DNA of 32,268 nucleotides, from positions 1 to 32,268 of the forward strand of contig CALXUB010000033.1 of NCBI GenBank assembly GCA_944391565.1, in the 5' to 3' direction. The notes beneath the pieces were generated by a model. It did no database searches and was not told the origin of the DNA. It was given only the letters and a program-made list of their open reading frames with translations. The stretch's first letter is position 1. Each line of letters begins with the position of its first letter. The translations under genes were made by a program, and so were the position numbers. This DNA is from an uncultured Alphaproteobacteria bacterium (GTDB lineage: Bacteria > Pseudomonadota > Alphaproteobacteria > CAAHEQ01 > UBA3637). Shown piece by piece: positions 13,890 to 22,220 of this stretch.

Positions 13890-13891
13890 AA

Positions 13892-14842
13892 ATGATTGAA
13901 AATGCTCACGATCTGAACAACATTCTGACACAGGAAGAAATTGATGCTCTTTTATCTTCAGAGGAACCGCAGAATAAATCTCCGACACAGCTGGTCAAGA
14001 CCAATCAGGGCATGAAGCCTATGCCGGAGCTTGAAAAATATGTCGATTCGTTTTCTCGTCATGTGACAACGACTTTCCGAAATATGACGGACGGAGAGAA
14101 TATTGCCATTAAGGTCCAAGCCTTTATCAAAGGACAAATGGGAGCCTATCTCGATTCGTTGGAACATCCGTCATTGTTGGGCTTTTTTCATTTACCGGAA
14201 TGGAATGAAGAGGGTTTGGTTTCAATAGACGCCAATTTAGCCTATTCCGTCATTGACATGACTTTAGGCGGTCGACGCGGAACTTCGGCCATGCAACTGG
14301 AAGGACGCAGTTATACCCGCATTGAACAAGATATTATCAAACGCCTATTTATGGACATGATGGGAGATTTGGCCCGTGCTTTTCAGGTTGATTTTCTGTT
14401 TGACGGCCTGGACACCAACCCGCAGACGGCTTTAATTGCTCCGCCGGCTTGCGAAATGATGATTGCGCGATTGGACGTCAAACTGGATAAACGCGGCGGA
14501 CGCATGGATCTTGTTCTGCCGGCCTATCTTTTGCACAAAATGAAGGTAGACGAGCTGTATGAAGCTGAAGAACAAGCCGAAACCATTACCCCGTTTACGT
14601 CTCAAATGGCGCATGCCTTCTTAAAAGTGCCGATGGAACTCAAAGCTGTCTTGGATAAAAAAACAATTCCGTTAAAATCTGTTTTTAACTGGAAAAAAGG
14701 TGATACATTGCCACTTTCTTATTTTGAAGATAAACCGATACAAGTTCTCTGTGGCGACATCACCCTCTTTAAAGGCAAAATCATGGTCTCCGGCAAACAA
14801 GTGGCCATCGCGGTTGAAAAAAGTTTAATGGAGGAAGAGTAA
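13892..14842 (+). CDS. fliM: Flagellar motor switch protein FliM
   Basis: 316 residues. The N-terminal LTQEEIDALLSSEE is the EIDALL-type peptide that binds phospho-CheY. The middle domain follows (FSRHVTTTFRNMTDGENIAI, IDANLAYSVIDMTLGGRRG, RSYTRIEQDIIKRL), and the C-terminal SpoA/FliN-like domain lies at about 235-310 (VPMELKAVLDKKTIPLKSVF, FKGKIMVSGKQVAIAVEKSL). FliM is the C-ring protein that sets the direction of rotation at the cytosolic base of the flagellum. The stop TAA shares one base with the next ATG. Confidence 0.96.
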   Translation: MIENAHDLNNILTQEEIDALLSSEEPQNKSPTQLVKTNQGMKPMPELEKYVDSFSRHVTTTFRNMTDGENIAIKVQAFIKGQMGAYLDSLEHPSLLGFFHLPEWNEEGLVSIDANLAYSVIDMTLGGRRGTSAMQLEGRSYTRIEQDIIKRLFMDMMGDLARAFQVDFLFDGLDTNPQTALIAPPACEMMIARLDVKLDKRGGRMDLVLPAYLLHKMKVDELYEAEEQAETITPFTSQMAHAFLKVPMELKAVLDKKTIPLKSVFNWKKGDTLPLSYFEDKPIQVLCGDITLFKGKIMVSGKQVAIAVEKSLMEEE

Positions 14843-15288
14843 TGGAAAACATGCTCAATCTCATCATTATCACTCTGTTGGTCGTAGCCATTATTTATGG
14901 GATGATTCTTAACTATCGCCTATCCAATTTTAAGGAAACAAAAAAAGAAATTCTAAAAGCATCAGCTTCTTTTCGACAAATTTCCCAAAACGCCGAACGC
15001 GTTCTGACACAGCTTCAAAAGTCAACCGGAATGCTGACTGATCAACTGCGCGAAGAAATGAACAAAGCTACTTTGGTACGGGATGATCTAGCTTTAGTCC
15101 TAGACAAAACAGCCCATAATAAGATTTTTGAAGAAAAAAAAGGAACTACAACTTTTTACACACCTTCAGAAACTTTTATTCCTCCCAAGCCCAAAAACAC
15201 ATTGCCTTCTTCTTCCATCGACCTGTATCAATCAGAGGCCGAAAAAGAGCTGGTAAATGCTTTGAAACGATTACGGGAGGGCGCATGA
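14842..15288 (+). CDS. DUF6468-like membrane protein of the flagellar operon
   Basis: 148 residues: one N-terminal membrane helix (LNLIIITLLVVAIIYGMIL), then a predicted coiled coil (about 28-90) and a Pro/Ser/Thr-rich linker, ending in a short charged helix (SEAEKELVNALKRLREG). This layout and its place directly after fliM match the DUF6468 proteins of alphaproteobacterial flagellar operons, whose role is unknown; a structural part near the switch or stator is plausible. It overlaps fliM by one base and the next gene by four. Confidence 0.7.
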   Translation: MENMLNLIIITLLVVAIIYGMILNYRLSNFKETKKEILKASASFRQISQNAERVLTQLQKSTGMLTDQLREEMNKATLVRDDLALVLDKTAHNKIFEEKKGTTTFYTPSETFIPPKPKNTLPSSSIDLYQSEAEKELVNALKRLREGA

Positions 15289-15863
15289 AAAAAACACTTT
15301 TTCTTTTGCGACTTATACCAGTTTTTTTGTTTGTTGCTATTTTATCACTGAGTTTAAGAATCGGGGATGCCTGGTATCATTTTAAAGAAGGGGAAAAAAT
15401 GATTGGCACTTCAGATGCTTTGGCTCAAAATGCCATCAGCATGGCACCCGAGGCAACCACACCGCAAACACTGACAGAGAGTGAAATCTTAGTCCTGCAA
15501 CAATTGGCGAAAAGACGTGCCGCTTTGGACGAACGCGAACACATTTTAACGGTTAAACAAAAAGAACTGGAACAATTAGAGCAACAAATCACGACTCAAA
15601 AAAAAGAGTTGCAATCACTTCAAAAAAAGTTGGAAGAACAAAACCTTCATTTGCCGGATGATGATATGACATATTTAATTAAAATTTATGCCAACATGCG
15701 ACCACAGGAAGCCGCTCGCCTGTTGCAAACACAAGACGCGGAACTCAGAAAAAAAATCATACGACGGCTACCGGCGCCTAAATCGGCAGCCATTTTGGAA
15801 AAAATGGATACTGAAACGGCTCTTTCACTAACACGGGAACTGAATACTCCCATGCAGCCATAG
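15285..15863 (+). CDS. motE: MotE-like flagellar motor chaperone
   Basis: 192 residues. A membrane helix or uncleaved signal (LLRLIPVFLFVAILSLSLRI) is followed by a long coiled coil (about 85-125, REHILTVKQKELEQLEQQ onward) and a C-terminal MgtE-N-like domain: DDDMTYLIKIYANMRPQEAA, RLLQTQDAELRKKIIRRLPA and KSAAILEKMDTETALSLTRE. In rhizobia MotE is a periplasmic chaperone that stabilises MotC/MotB assembly. The related MgtE-N domain also occurs in Mg transporters, but the absence of further transmembrane segments and the operon context favour MotE. Confidence 0.84.
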   Translation: MKKTLFLLRLIPVFLFVAILSLSLRIGDAWYHFKEGEKMIGTSDALAQNAISMAPEATTPQTLTESEILVLQQLAKRRAALDEREHILTVKQKELEQLEQQITTQKKELQSLQKKLEEQNLHLPDDDMTYLIKIYANMRPQEAARLLQTQDAELRKKIIRRLPAPKSAAILEKMDTETALSLTRELNTPMQP

Positions 15864-15871
15864 GAGGGAAA

Positions 15872-16507
15872 ATGACAACTTCTTCATATCCCGGCTTCCG
15901 ATCAAAAAGTTCTTTCTCGTTTATTTTTTTGTCGTTAATTTTAGTTATTTTTTGCCTTTTCAGCTATCTGCTTTCTTTATCGACGTTTGAAGAGTTGAAA
16001 GTCAATGCCGTTCGGGAAAGTTTATGGACTGCCTTTAAACCACGTTCGTCTGCGTATAATTCTTTTTTCAAGCCCTCTTTTATTCCGAATGGTTTTATTT
16101 CTTTGAATAAAGAGCTGTTTTCCGGACAATTTTCTCATGTTCAGATTGAGCAAAATCCGACCGGACATGTTTTATCGGCAACGATACCAGCAGACGATTT
16201 ATTTATTCCCTTCCAAGAAAAATTACAGCCCGATCGAAGCCTTTTTTGGCAGAAACTTGCTCAATACTTAAAGGCCAAAGATGCTTATTACACCTATGAA
16301 ATTGATTTTATGACACATGTTGATTTACCGACAGATGAAAGTTATCCCATCTTTTCCAGCCTAGCGACTCGGCGAGCACAGGCTGTTGCAACGGCATTAA
16401 AACAACTCGGTATTTCAAACGAACAAAGCGCTGTCGGTTTTAAACGCGGAAATCCCGGCTTGGTCACCTTTACTCTGAAAGCCACACCGAAAGGGAGCGG
16501 CATATGA
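15872..16507 (+). CDS. Membrane protein with MotB/OmpA-like C-terminal domain (stator-associated)
   Basis: 211 residues. One membrane helix at about 15-37 (FSFIFLSLILVIFCLFSYLL) without the Asp of a stator channel, then a periplasmic part with an OmpA-like ending: IDFMTHVDLPTDESYPIFSS followed by LATRRAQAVATALKQLGI, the L-x-x-RA-x-x-V-x-x-x-L-x-x-x-GI pattern of peptidoglycan-binding OmpA domains. Preceded by GGAGGG; its stop overlaps the next gene (ATGA). It looks like a partner of the MotB-like protein encoded next, supplying the wall-binding half. Confidence 0.72.
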   Translation: MTTSSYPGFRSKSSFSFIFLSLILVIFCLFSYLLSLSTFEELKVNAVRESLWTAFKPRSSAYNSFFKPSFIPNGFISLNKELFSGQFSHVQIEQNPTGHVLSATIPADDLFIPFQEKLQPDRSLFWQKLAQYLKAKDAYYTYEIDFMTHVDLPTDESYPIFSSLATRRAQAVATALKQLGISNEQSAVGFKRGNPGLVTFTLKATPKGSGI

Positions 16508-17109
16508 GAAGTAAAACCGTTTTTCCGTTGAAAAAAGCTTGGCTCCTGACCTTCACGGACTTAATGACTCTTTTATTGACTTTTTTTGTTATGCTTTATG
16601 CAATGGGAACACCTAAACTTTACGGAGGAGTCAACAAAGAACAAAATCCTTTTATCGGCTTTTCCGAAGAAAATAACAAATTAACACTTTCCGTGAAGCC
16701 GACTTTTATGAAACGCGGGGTTAATTTGGCATATCTTCATAAAGTTTTATCGGACGAACGTATCCATTTGCCGGAATACCAATTCACACTGTTGAATGAT
16801 GAATTGATTCTCCGCTTACCGATCAGTATTTTTATGGATCAGGATAAAATGGTTATCCATGATGTCTTCCGACAAAACATTCGAGAACTCGGATATTTAT
16901 TGAATAATCTATCCAATAAGATCGCCGTTGTCGGTCTCACACCTTCTGAATTGGAAAAAGGCATATCTTTTGCGGCCAGCGTTTCAAATGAATTAAGAAA
17001 AGGCGGATACAAAGACGATATTCCCGTTTTGGCGCATGAAAACGAACTTTTGGAAACGCCTCAAATCGAAATCATTATTTATCCGTATAATCGAGAGAGG
17101 TTCCTATGA
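16504..17109 (+). CDS. motB: MotB-like flagellar stator protein
   Basis: 201 residues. Near the N-terminus KKAWLLTFTDLMTLLLTFFV has the MotB pattern: a W, then F-T-D-L-M-T and a hydrophobic helix, with Asp about residue 18 in the position of the channel Asp that carries the coupling ion. The periplasmic half (VFRQNIRELGYLLNNLSNKI, SFAASVSNELRKGGYKDD) keeps the OmpA helix order but is degenerate: it lacks the N-x-x-L-S-x-x-R-A consensus, so wall binding may rest on the preceding protein. No MotA is present in the window. ATGA overlaps join it to both neighbours. Confidence 0.82.
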   Translation: MRSKTVFPLKKAWLLTFTDLMTLLLTFFVMLYAMGTPKLYGGVNKEQNPFIGFSEENNKLTLSVKPTFMKRGVNLAYLHKVLSDERIHLPEYQFTLLNDELILRLPISIFMDQDKMVIHDVFRQNIRELGYLLNNLSNKIAVVGLTPSELEKGISFAASVSNELRKGGYKDDIPVLAHENELLETPQIEIIIYPYNRERFL

Positions 17110-19124
17110 CAAAACGAGCCTTTTATCTGATTGTATCTTTTTTCACAGCCCATCTTTGTTTCGCTTTTCCGGCGCCGCAAACTCAAACGCGTCTGACGGA
17201 TGATAATGCTAAGGTGACAGATTATTTATTTCCTTTGGAGGAAGATATTCAATCTGTTGTCTTTACACGAAATGGTTTGACTTGGATTATATTCGATCGG
17301 CCGTTGTTGAAAGAAGGAGAAAAACTGCCTGCCAGCCCCCTGTTCGAGAACGCCCGCGTCCTCCCGAATCGGAACAACACTATTTTACAGTTGGTTTTAC
17401 CCCCTTCTCTTTTCCCTCAAGTTCAAAAAAAAGGTCATTTATGGATTTTTTCATTGACCGAGAAAAAAGAAAACACCCAAACATTGCCTTTAATTCCGGT
17501 CAAAAAAGAAAAAGGCATTTATTTTAAAACACAAAGAACAAATCCTGTCGAATGGCGAGACCCTGTCACTCAAGAACGCTTAATTGCTTTTCCGTTGTCT
17601 TTGCCCGAAGAACATGTGTCATCAACTTACAGCGTTCCCGGATTAGAGATATTGCCTACCGTTCAAGGAATAGCTCTGGCTCCTCGGACAGCAGAACTGC
17701 ATATGGAGGAAGATGAAAACGGTTTTCTATTGACAGCACCGACGGGACTATTTGAAAATGAGAAAATCCCTTTTGAATGGGAAGCAGAATATGACCTTTT
17801 GGACTTTTCAATTTACGGTACGTTCAATGAACAAGATTTTTTCACCGAAAAAAACAGACTAAAAGCTTTAATCAACAATGCGCCCACAGCACAAAAAGAA
17901 ACATTCAGAACAGAGCTTGCCCGTCTTTATTTGTCTCAAAACATGCCTGTCGAAGCCTTAGAAGTTTTGGCCAATACGGCAGAAAAAGACGAAACACTTT
18001 GTTTAAAAGCGGCAGCGCTCAGCTTATTAAACCGCGACGACGAAGCTCTTGAAATATTTAATCAAATAAAAACAACCGATATTACTCTTTATTTTTGGAA
18101 AAATTTGGTGAATCCCAAAAAACGTTTATTTGCGTTGCATGTATTAAAAAACAACCTGCCCGATCAACTGAAGGCAGCTTTAATAACCAAAGCACTCCGC
18201 AAAGCCTTTCGTCAAAATGATCTTTCTGCAGAAACGACGCTGATGAAAATCTTTGGCAGCAGCATTAAAACGCCTTATCAAACCCAGCAATATTATTTTT
18301 TCAGCGGACTAAAAGCTGAAAAAGAAAACCGCATTTTAGAAGCTTTAAGCAACTATAGTGCTGCCTCCGAAGGACCTTTTTCACAAACACAACTGATGGC
18401 TTTTTTCAAAAAAACAGTCCTGGAACTTCAAACTGATTCAATAAAGACGGTGCAGGCCATTCACACCTTGGAAAACCTGTCTGTCGGACTACGAAATACA
18501 GAAATTGAACCGGAATTGCTACGACAGCTGGCTCAGCTCTATCGCACACAAAATGATTATGGTCAAGCTCTCAGAACATATAAAACATTACTTAGTATCA
18601 CACAGGATCTTAACGCTCCGGAGGAAATGACAAAACTTTTCAGTGAAGCTTTATTTCAAAATAAAGATGTTTCCCCGTTAGAACGTGTCGCCTTTTTTAA
18701 TGAGTTTAAAGAATTGCTTCCTAACGATCAAACAGGTAATGATATTATGCACTTAGTCGTTCACGACTTGATTTCACTGGATTTATTAGATGATGCTTAC
18801 CAAATCAGCACAGCTTTGGTTGAACATCGACTTCAGGACAAGGAGCAACAAGTTCTAACCTTGGAAGCAGCGTTAATTGCCCTTTTAAACCGCAAACCGC
18901 AAGAGGCGCTCAATGCTTTGCTTTTGATGAAACAACCGCCGTTAACAGCTGAACTGTCCGTCCAAAAGGCGATTATTGAATCTGCTGCATTAAAAGCATT
19001 AAACCGTCCTTCGACGGCTTTACCAGTTTCATTGCTGAAATCAGTAAAAAGTCCGACTTATTTCCATCCGACGCTAAGAACGTTCTTTTTAGAAATCAAA
19101 GCTCAGCAGGCACCGCTTCAATAA
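17106..19124 (+). CDS. Large periplasmic TPR protein of the flagellar operon
   Basis: 672 residues with a signal peptide ending near residue 20 (LCFAFPAP). An N-terminal beta-rich region (about 25-220; VVFTRNGLTWIIFDRPL, LQLVLPPSLFP, LEILPTVQGIALAPRTA) precedes a long helical part (about 245-670) with degenerate tetratricopeptide-like units, for example LARLYLSQNMPVEALEVLAN, DDEALEIFNQIK, LAQLYRTQNDYGQALRTYKT and LIALLNRKPQEALNALLLM. Similar proteins follow the Mot genes in other Alphaproteobacteria and may scaffold the stator or the periplasmic motor ring; the function is not established. Its last 29 bases overlap the 3' end of convergent acpS. Confidence 0.76.
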   Translation: MTKRAFYLIVSFFTAHLCFAFPAPQTQTRLTDDNAKVTDYLFPLEEDIQSVVFTRNGLTWIIFDRPLLKEGEKLPASPLFENARVLPNRNNTILQLVLPPSLFPQVQKKGHLWIFSLTEKKENTQTLPLIPVKKEKGIYFKTQRTNPVEWRDPVTQERLIAFPLSLPEEHVSSTYSVPGLEILPTVQGIALAPRTAELHMEEDENGFLLTAPTGLFENEKIPFEWEAEYDLLDFSIYGTFNEQDFFTEKNRLKALINNAPTAQKETFRTELARLYLSQNMPVEALEVLANTAEKDETLCLKAAALSLLNRDDEALEIFNQIKTTDITLYFWKNLVNPKKRLFALHVLKNNLPDQLKAALITKALRKAFRQNDLSAETTLMKIFGSSIKTPYQTQQYYFFSGLKAEKENRILEALSNYSAASEGPFSQTQLMAFFKKTVLELQTDSIKTVQAIHTLENLSVGLRNTEIEPELLRQLAQLYRTQNDYGQALRTYKTLLSITQDLNAPEEMTKLFSEALFQNKDVSPLERVAFFNEFKELLPNDQTGNDIMHLVVHDLISLDLLDDAYQISTALVEHRLQDKEQQVLTLEAALIALLNRKPQEALNALLLMKQPPLTAELSVQKAIIESAALKALNRPSTALPVSLLKSVKSPTYFHPTLRTFFLEIKAQQAPLQ

Positions 19125-19506
19125 TGACAAAAGCGATTGCATAAAGTGCTTCGTCTGCCAAAGACAAATGAATTTTAGGAACATAGCCTGGCGGCATTTT
19201 TTGTTCCAAAAGCGTTTGAGCCGCTCCGAAAACCGTTAAAAAAGGAGCACCGTCCGGCAGGTGATCAACGACCATCTCCTGCCACGAAATCTGACCGATG
19301 CCAGTCCCAATTGCTTTTGAAAAAGCTTCTTTGGCAGCAAACCGTTTGGCATAACGCCCCAAACGCCCCAACTCGCACTTTGCTTTCAGAGCGTAGGCCT
19401 GCTCAACAGGGGTAAAAAGCCGAGCGATGATTTTTTCATCAAACTGATGAAGACTGTTGCGCATCCGTTTTATGGAAACAATATCCGATCCAATGCCGAT
19501 AATCAT
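19096..19506 (-). CDS. acpS: Holo-[acyl-carrier-protein] synthase
   Basis: 136 residues. It transfers 4'-phosphopantetheine from CoA to a Ser of acyl carrier protein in the cytosol. Motifs: MIIGIGSDIVSIKRM at the N-terminus (G-I-G-x-D-I-V), then RYAKRFAAKEAFSKAIGTGI, the W-x-x-KEA-type CoA/Mg-binding block, and IHLSLADEALYAIAFVI at the end. The start codon follows the rel stop immediately (TAA then ATG), so it is translationally coupled and last in the rpoZ-rel-acpS operon. Confidence 0.96.
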   Translation of the reverse strand: MIIGIGSDIVSIKRMRNSLHQFDEKIIARLFTPVEQAYALKAKCELGRLGRYAKRFAAKEAFSKAIGTGIGQISWQEMVVDHLPDGAPFLTVFGAAQTLLEQKMPPGYVPKIHLSLADEALYAIAFVIIEAVPAEL

Positions 19507-21654
19507 TTATTTTTCCTTTTTCACACTCAAAACAACATCCAGATTTTTAAGCGCCGAAACAACATCTTCCAAATGCTGTGTGTTGCGCACATCCACATCC
19601 ATAGCCAGTTCCATAAAACCGGCGCTTTTGGAAACCGTGAACAAGTGGGAAATATTGCTTTGCCCTTTTGATACCGTCGTGGATACCGTCGCCAACGTAT
19701 TAGGTTTATCCGCCACCGTAATCAATAAACGAACCGGAAAAACCTTATCAGGCGCCGCATTATCGTTCCAATCGATATCCATCCAGCGTTCTGGTTCATG
19801 TGCATATTTTTTCAACATCGGACAGTCATGACGATGAATCGCAACGCCTTTACCCGTTGTCACAATTCCGACGATTTTATCCCCTGGCACCGGATGGCAA
19901 CAACGGGAATAATGCAAAGAGATACCCGAAATCAATCCTTTAATCAGACTGTTTTTGTCGTTTTCTTCCTGTTTATTCGGGCTTTGTTTGCGTTTAAAGA
20001 TATTGACAACTTTTTGGAAGGTGGAACGCTTTTCGGGATGAATTTTATAAAACACATCCGAGGCCAAAACAATTCCCTCTCCCATCATCACATAAAGGTC
20101 GTCCAGACTCGGTTGTTTAAAAGCAGGAAGTACAGCCTCGATTTCTTTATCATTCCAAGGCTGTTTTGCTTCTTTATACAAATTTTGGATTAAAGAACGA
20201 CCAAGCTCCATGAACTGCAATCGTTTTTGTCCGCGGATAAAGCGGCGAACGGCAGCCTTGGCCTTCGGCGTCACGACAAAACGTTCCCACTCGGGCGAAG
20301 GCGTTTGTGTTTTAGATTGCATAATTTCAATCTGATCACCGTTTTGCAAAATTGTTCGCAGCGGCTTAATTTCGCCATTGATTTTAGCCCCCATACAATG
20401 ATCACCGACATTGGAATGTATGGCGTAAGCAAAATCAACCGGAGTTGCATCTTTGGGAAGACCGATTAAATCCCCTTTGGGCGTAAAACAGAAAATCTGG
20501 TCATTATACATAGAGATTTTGGTATTTTCCAAAAACTCATCCGAGTTTGTCGAACTGTTCAACAAATCCAACAATTCTCGCATCCAGCGGAACTGCTTAC
20601 CATCCACAGCAGGTGCCATATTTTGTTTATACTGCCAGTGTGCTGCCACACCAAGCTCCGCCACTTCATGCATCTCGGTTGTTCGAATTTGGACTTCTAT
20701 TCGCTGCTTAAACGGACCAATCACTCCGGTATGCAACGATTGATACCCATTGCTTTTCGGCGTTGAAATATAATCTTTATAACGGCCCGGAATCATCGGA
20801 TATTTGGTATGTACAACCCCCAAAGCATGATAACAATCCGCAATACTCGGCACAACTATGCGAAAAGCCATAATGTCGCAAATTTGTTCAAAAGGAATAT
20901 TTTGACGGTTCATTTTTCGCCAAATGGAATAAGGCCGCTTTTCACGACCGTAAACTTCGGCTTCCAAGCCTGATTCGGCGATATCCTTTTTCAGCTGAGC
21001 CACAATTTCATTTGTCAGATTGCCGCCTTTTTCGCGTAAAAAATTCAATCGAGTGGTAATAGATTGATAAGCATCAGGATGAAGTTGTTTAAATGCCAGG
21101 TCTTCCAACTCGTCCTTCATTTTATTCATGCCGAGCCGTTCGGCCAAAGGCGCATAAATATCCAATGTTTCCTGAGCAATGCGCATACGCTTTTCTTCTT
21201 TCTTACAAAAGTGAAGCGTTCGCATGTTATGCAGTCGATCTGCCAGTTTAATCAGCAAAACACGAATATCCTCGCTCATTGCAAGAACGAGCTTCCTAAA
21301 GTTCTCAGCCTGTTTTGTATGTTCGGACTGTGTCTGAATGCGGGACAGTTTTGTCACACCTTCGACCAAATCAGCGACTTCTTTACCAAACAATCCTTCT
21401 ATATCAGCATAAGAAGCAGCCGTATCTTCAACCGTGTCATGTAAAAGGGCCGTCACAATCGTGGCGTAATCCAACTTATATTCAGTCAGAATACCAGCAA
21501 CTTCAACCGGGTGAGAAAAATAAGGATCACCCGATTCGCGTTTTTGCGAACCATGCATTTTTACGGCGAACACATAGGCACGATTTAATCCTTCTTCATC
21601 CGCATTGGGATCATAGGATTTAACACGCTCTACAAGTTCAAACTGCCGTAACAT
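19507..21654 (-). CDS. rel: Bifunctional (p)ppGpp synthetase/hydrolase (RSH)
   Basis: 715 residues, full length. HD hydrolase domain at about 20-155 with HPVEVAGIL and ALLHDTVEDT (metal-binding HD and ED intact), then the synthetase domain at about 220-345 with YGREKRPYSIWRKM and GRYKDYISTPKSNGYQSLHT. The RYKD form of the RxKD motif is that of bifunctional enzymes. The TGS domain follows at about 390-455 (FCFTPKGDLIGLPKDATPVD), and a C-terminal ACT domain at about 635-715 (VRLLITVADKPNTLATVSTT). It makes and degrades the stringent-response alarmone in the cytosol. Preceded by a GGGGGG-type RBS, 17 bases after rpoZ. Confidence 0.96.
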   Translation of the reverse strand: MLRQFELVERVKSYDPNADEEGLNRAYVFAVKMHGSQKRESGDPYFSHPVEVAGILTEYKLDYATIVTALLHDTVEDTAASYADIEGLFGKEVADLVEGVTKLSRIQTQSEHTKQAENFRKLVLAMSEDIRVLLIKLADRLHNMRTLHFCKKEEKRMRIAQETLDIYAPLAERLGMNKMKDELEDLAFKQLHPDAYQSITTRLNFLREKGGNLTNEIVAQLKKDIAESGLEAEVYGREKRPYSIWRKMNRQNIPFEQICDIMAFRIVVPSIADCYHALGVVHTKYPMIPGRYKDYISTPKSNGYQSLHTGVIGPFKQRIEVQIRTTEMHEVAELGVAAHWQYKQNMAPAVDGKQFRWMRELLDLLNSSTNSDEFLENTKISMYNDQIFCFTPKGDLIGLPKDATPVDFAYAIHSNVGDHCMGAKINGEIKPLRTILQNGDQIEIMQSKTQTPSPEWERFVVTPKAKAAVRRFIRGQKRLQFMELGRSLIQNLYKEAKQPWNDKEIEAVLPAFKQPSLDDLYVMMGEGIVLASDVFYKIHPEKRSTFQKVVNIFKRKQSPNKQEENDKNSLIKGLISGISLHYSRCCHPVPGDKIVGIVTTGKGVAIHRHDCPMLKKYAHEPERWMDIDWNDNAAPDKVFPVRLLITVADKPNTLATVSTTVSKGQSNISHLFTVSKSAGFMELAMDVDVRNTQHLEDVVSALKNLDVVLSVKKEK

Positions 21655-21671
21655 TTCCCCCCTCGCTGCCG

Positions 21672-22073
21672 TTATTCAGCGTCAGGGTCTTCAGTCACTT
21701 GGAAAGCTTCGGCGCCTTCAAATTCGCCTTCTTCTGCCACCATTTCGGAAGTTGCTTCTTTGGCCAAATCTGCATAAGCATCTTCACCGGCCAGTTCGGC
21801 ATCAACTTCTTTTAAATCCTGTTCTTCAGACATATATTCCTGAGCCGGAATAAATTTTTGAAAGCCGGCGATCAACATATTATTTAAATCGGACGGACTG
21901 ATGGTTTCATCGGCAATTTCACGTAAAGCCACAACAGAATTTTTATCATTATCCCGCGGAACGGTAATGGGTTCACCGGCCGCGATATTTTTTGCACGCT
22001 GTCCTGCCAACAGCACCAATTCAAAACGATTGGGAACTTTTTCGACACAATCTTCTACGGTAACTCGAGCCAT
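21672..22073 (-). CDS. rpoZ: RNA polymerase omega subunit
   Basis: 133 residues. The start at 22073 is preferred over an upstream frame because AAAGGA precedes it and [20 protein letters not shown] is the classic omega N-terminus. The core ([33 protein letters not shown]) binds the C-terminus of beta-prime and helps assembly. The C-terminal half is an acidic tail (about 75-133, Glu/Asp/Ala-rich), as is common in Alphaproteobacteria. First in the rpoZ-rel-acpS operon; omega is also linked to ppGpp binding in other bacteria, which makes its pairing with rel meaningful. Confidence 0.94.
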   Translation of the reverse strand: MARVTVEDCVEKVPNRFELVLLAGQRAKNIAAGEPITVPRDNDKNSVVALREIADETISPSDLNNMLIAGFQKFIPAQEYMSEEQDLKEVDAELAGEDAYADLAKEATSEMVAEEGEFEGAEAFQVTEDPDAE

Positions 22074-22115
22074 TTTTAATCCTTTTTCATCAAAACATGT
22101 TTTATTAAGGTTTCT

Positions 22116-22144
22116 TTTATACCTCCTTTTCAAAAAAAAATCAA
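22116..22144 (-). promoter_or_regulatory. Promoter of the rpoZ-rel-acpS operon
   Basis: On the minus strand TTGATT (22139-22144), 17-base spacer, TATAAA (22116-22121). It is divergent from the metG promoter, whose -35 box lies six bases away. Confidence 0.7.
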
Positions 22145-22149
22145 GCCTC

Positions 22150-22178
22150 TTGCTTTTATTTTTTAAACGTTTTATGAT
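22150..22178 (+). promoter_or_regulatory. Promoter of metG
   Basis: TTGCTT (22150-22155), 17-base spacer, TATGAT (22173-22178). Confidence 0.68.
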
Positions 22179-22220
22179 GACTCGTTGTATTTTAAAAAGA
22201 CTTTTGTAAAGGATATCACT

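Noticed and set aside
15872-17109. One motB gene split by a frameshift
   Set aside because: Each part has its own membrane helix and start signal, and the two meet by a normal ATGA overlap; no fused frame is suggested.
19798-21444. Several plus-strand open frames inside rel
   Set aside because: They lack RBSs and recognisable protein features, and lie opposite a clearly coding gene; they are antisense shadows.
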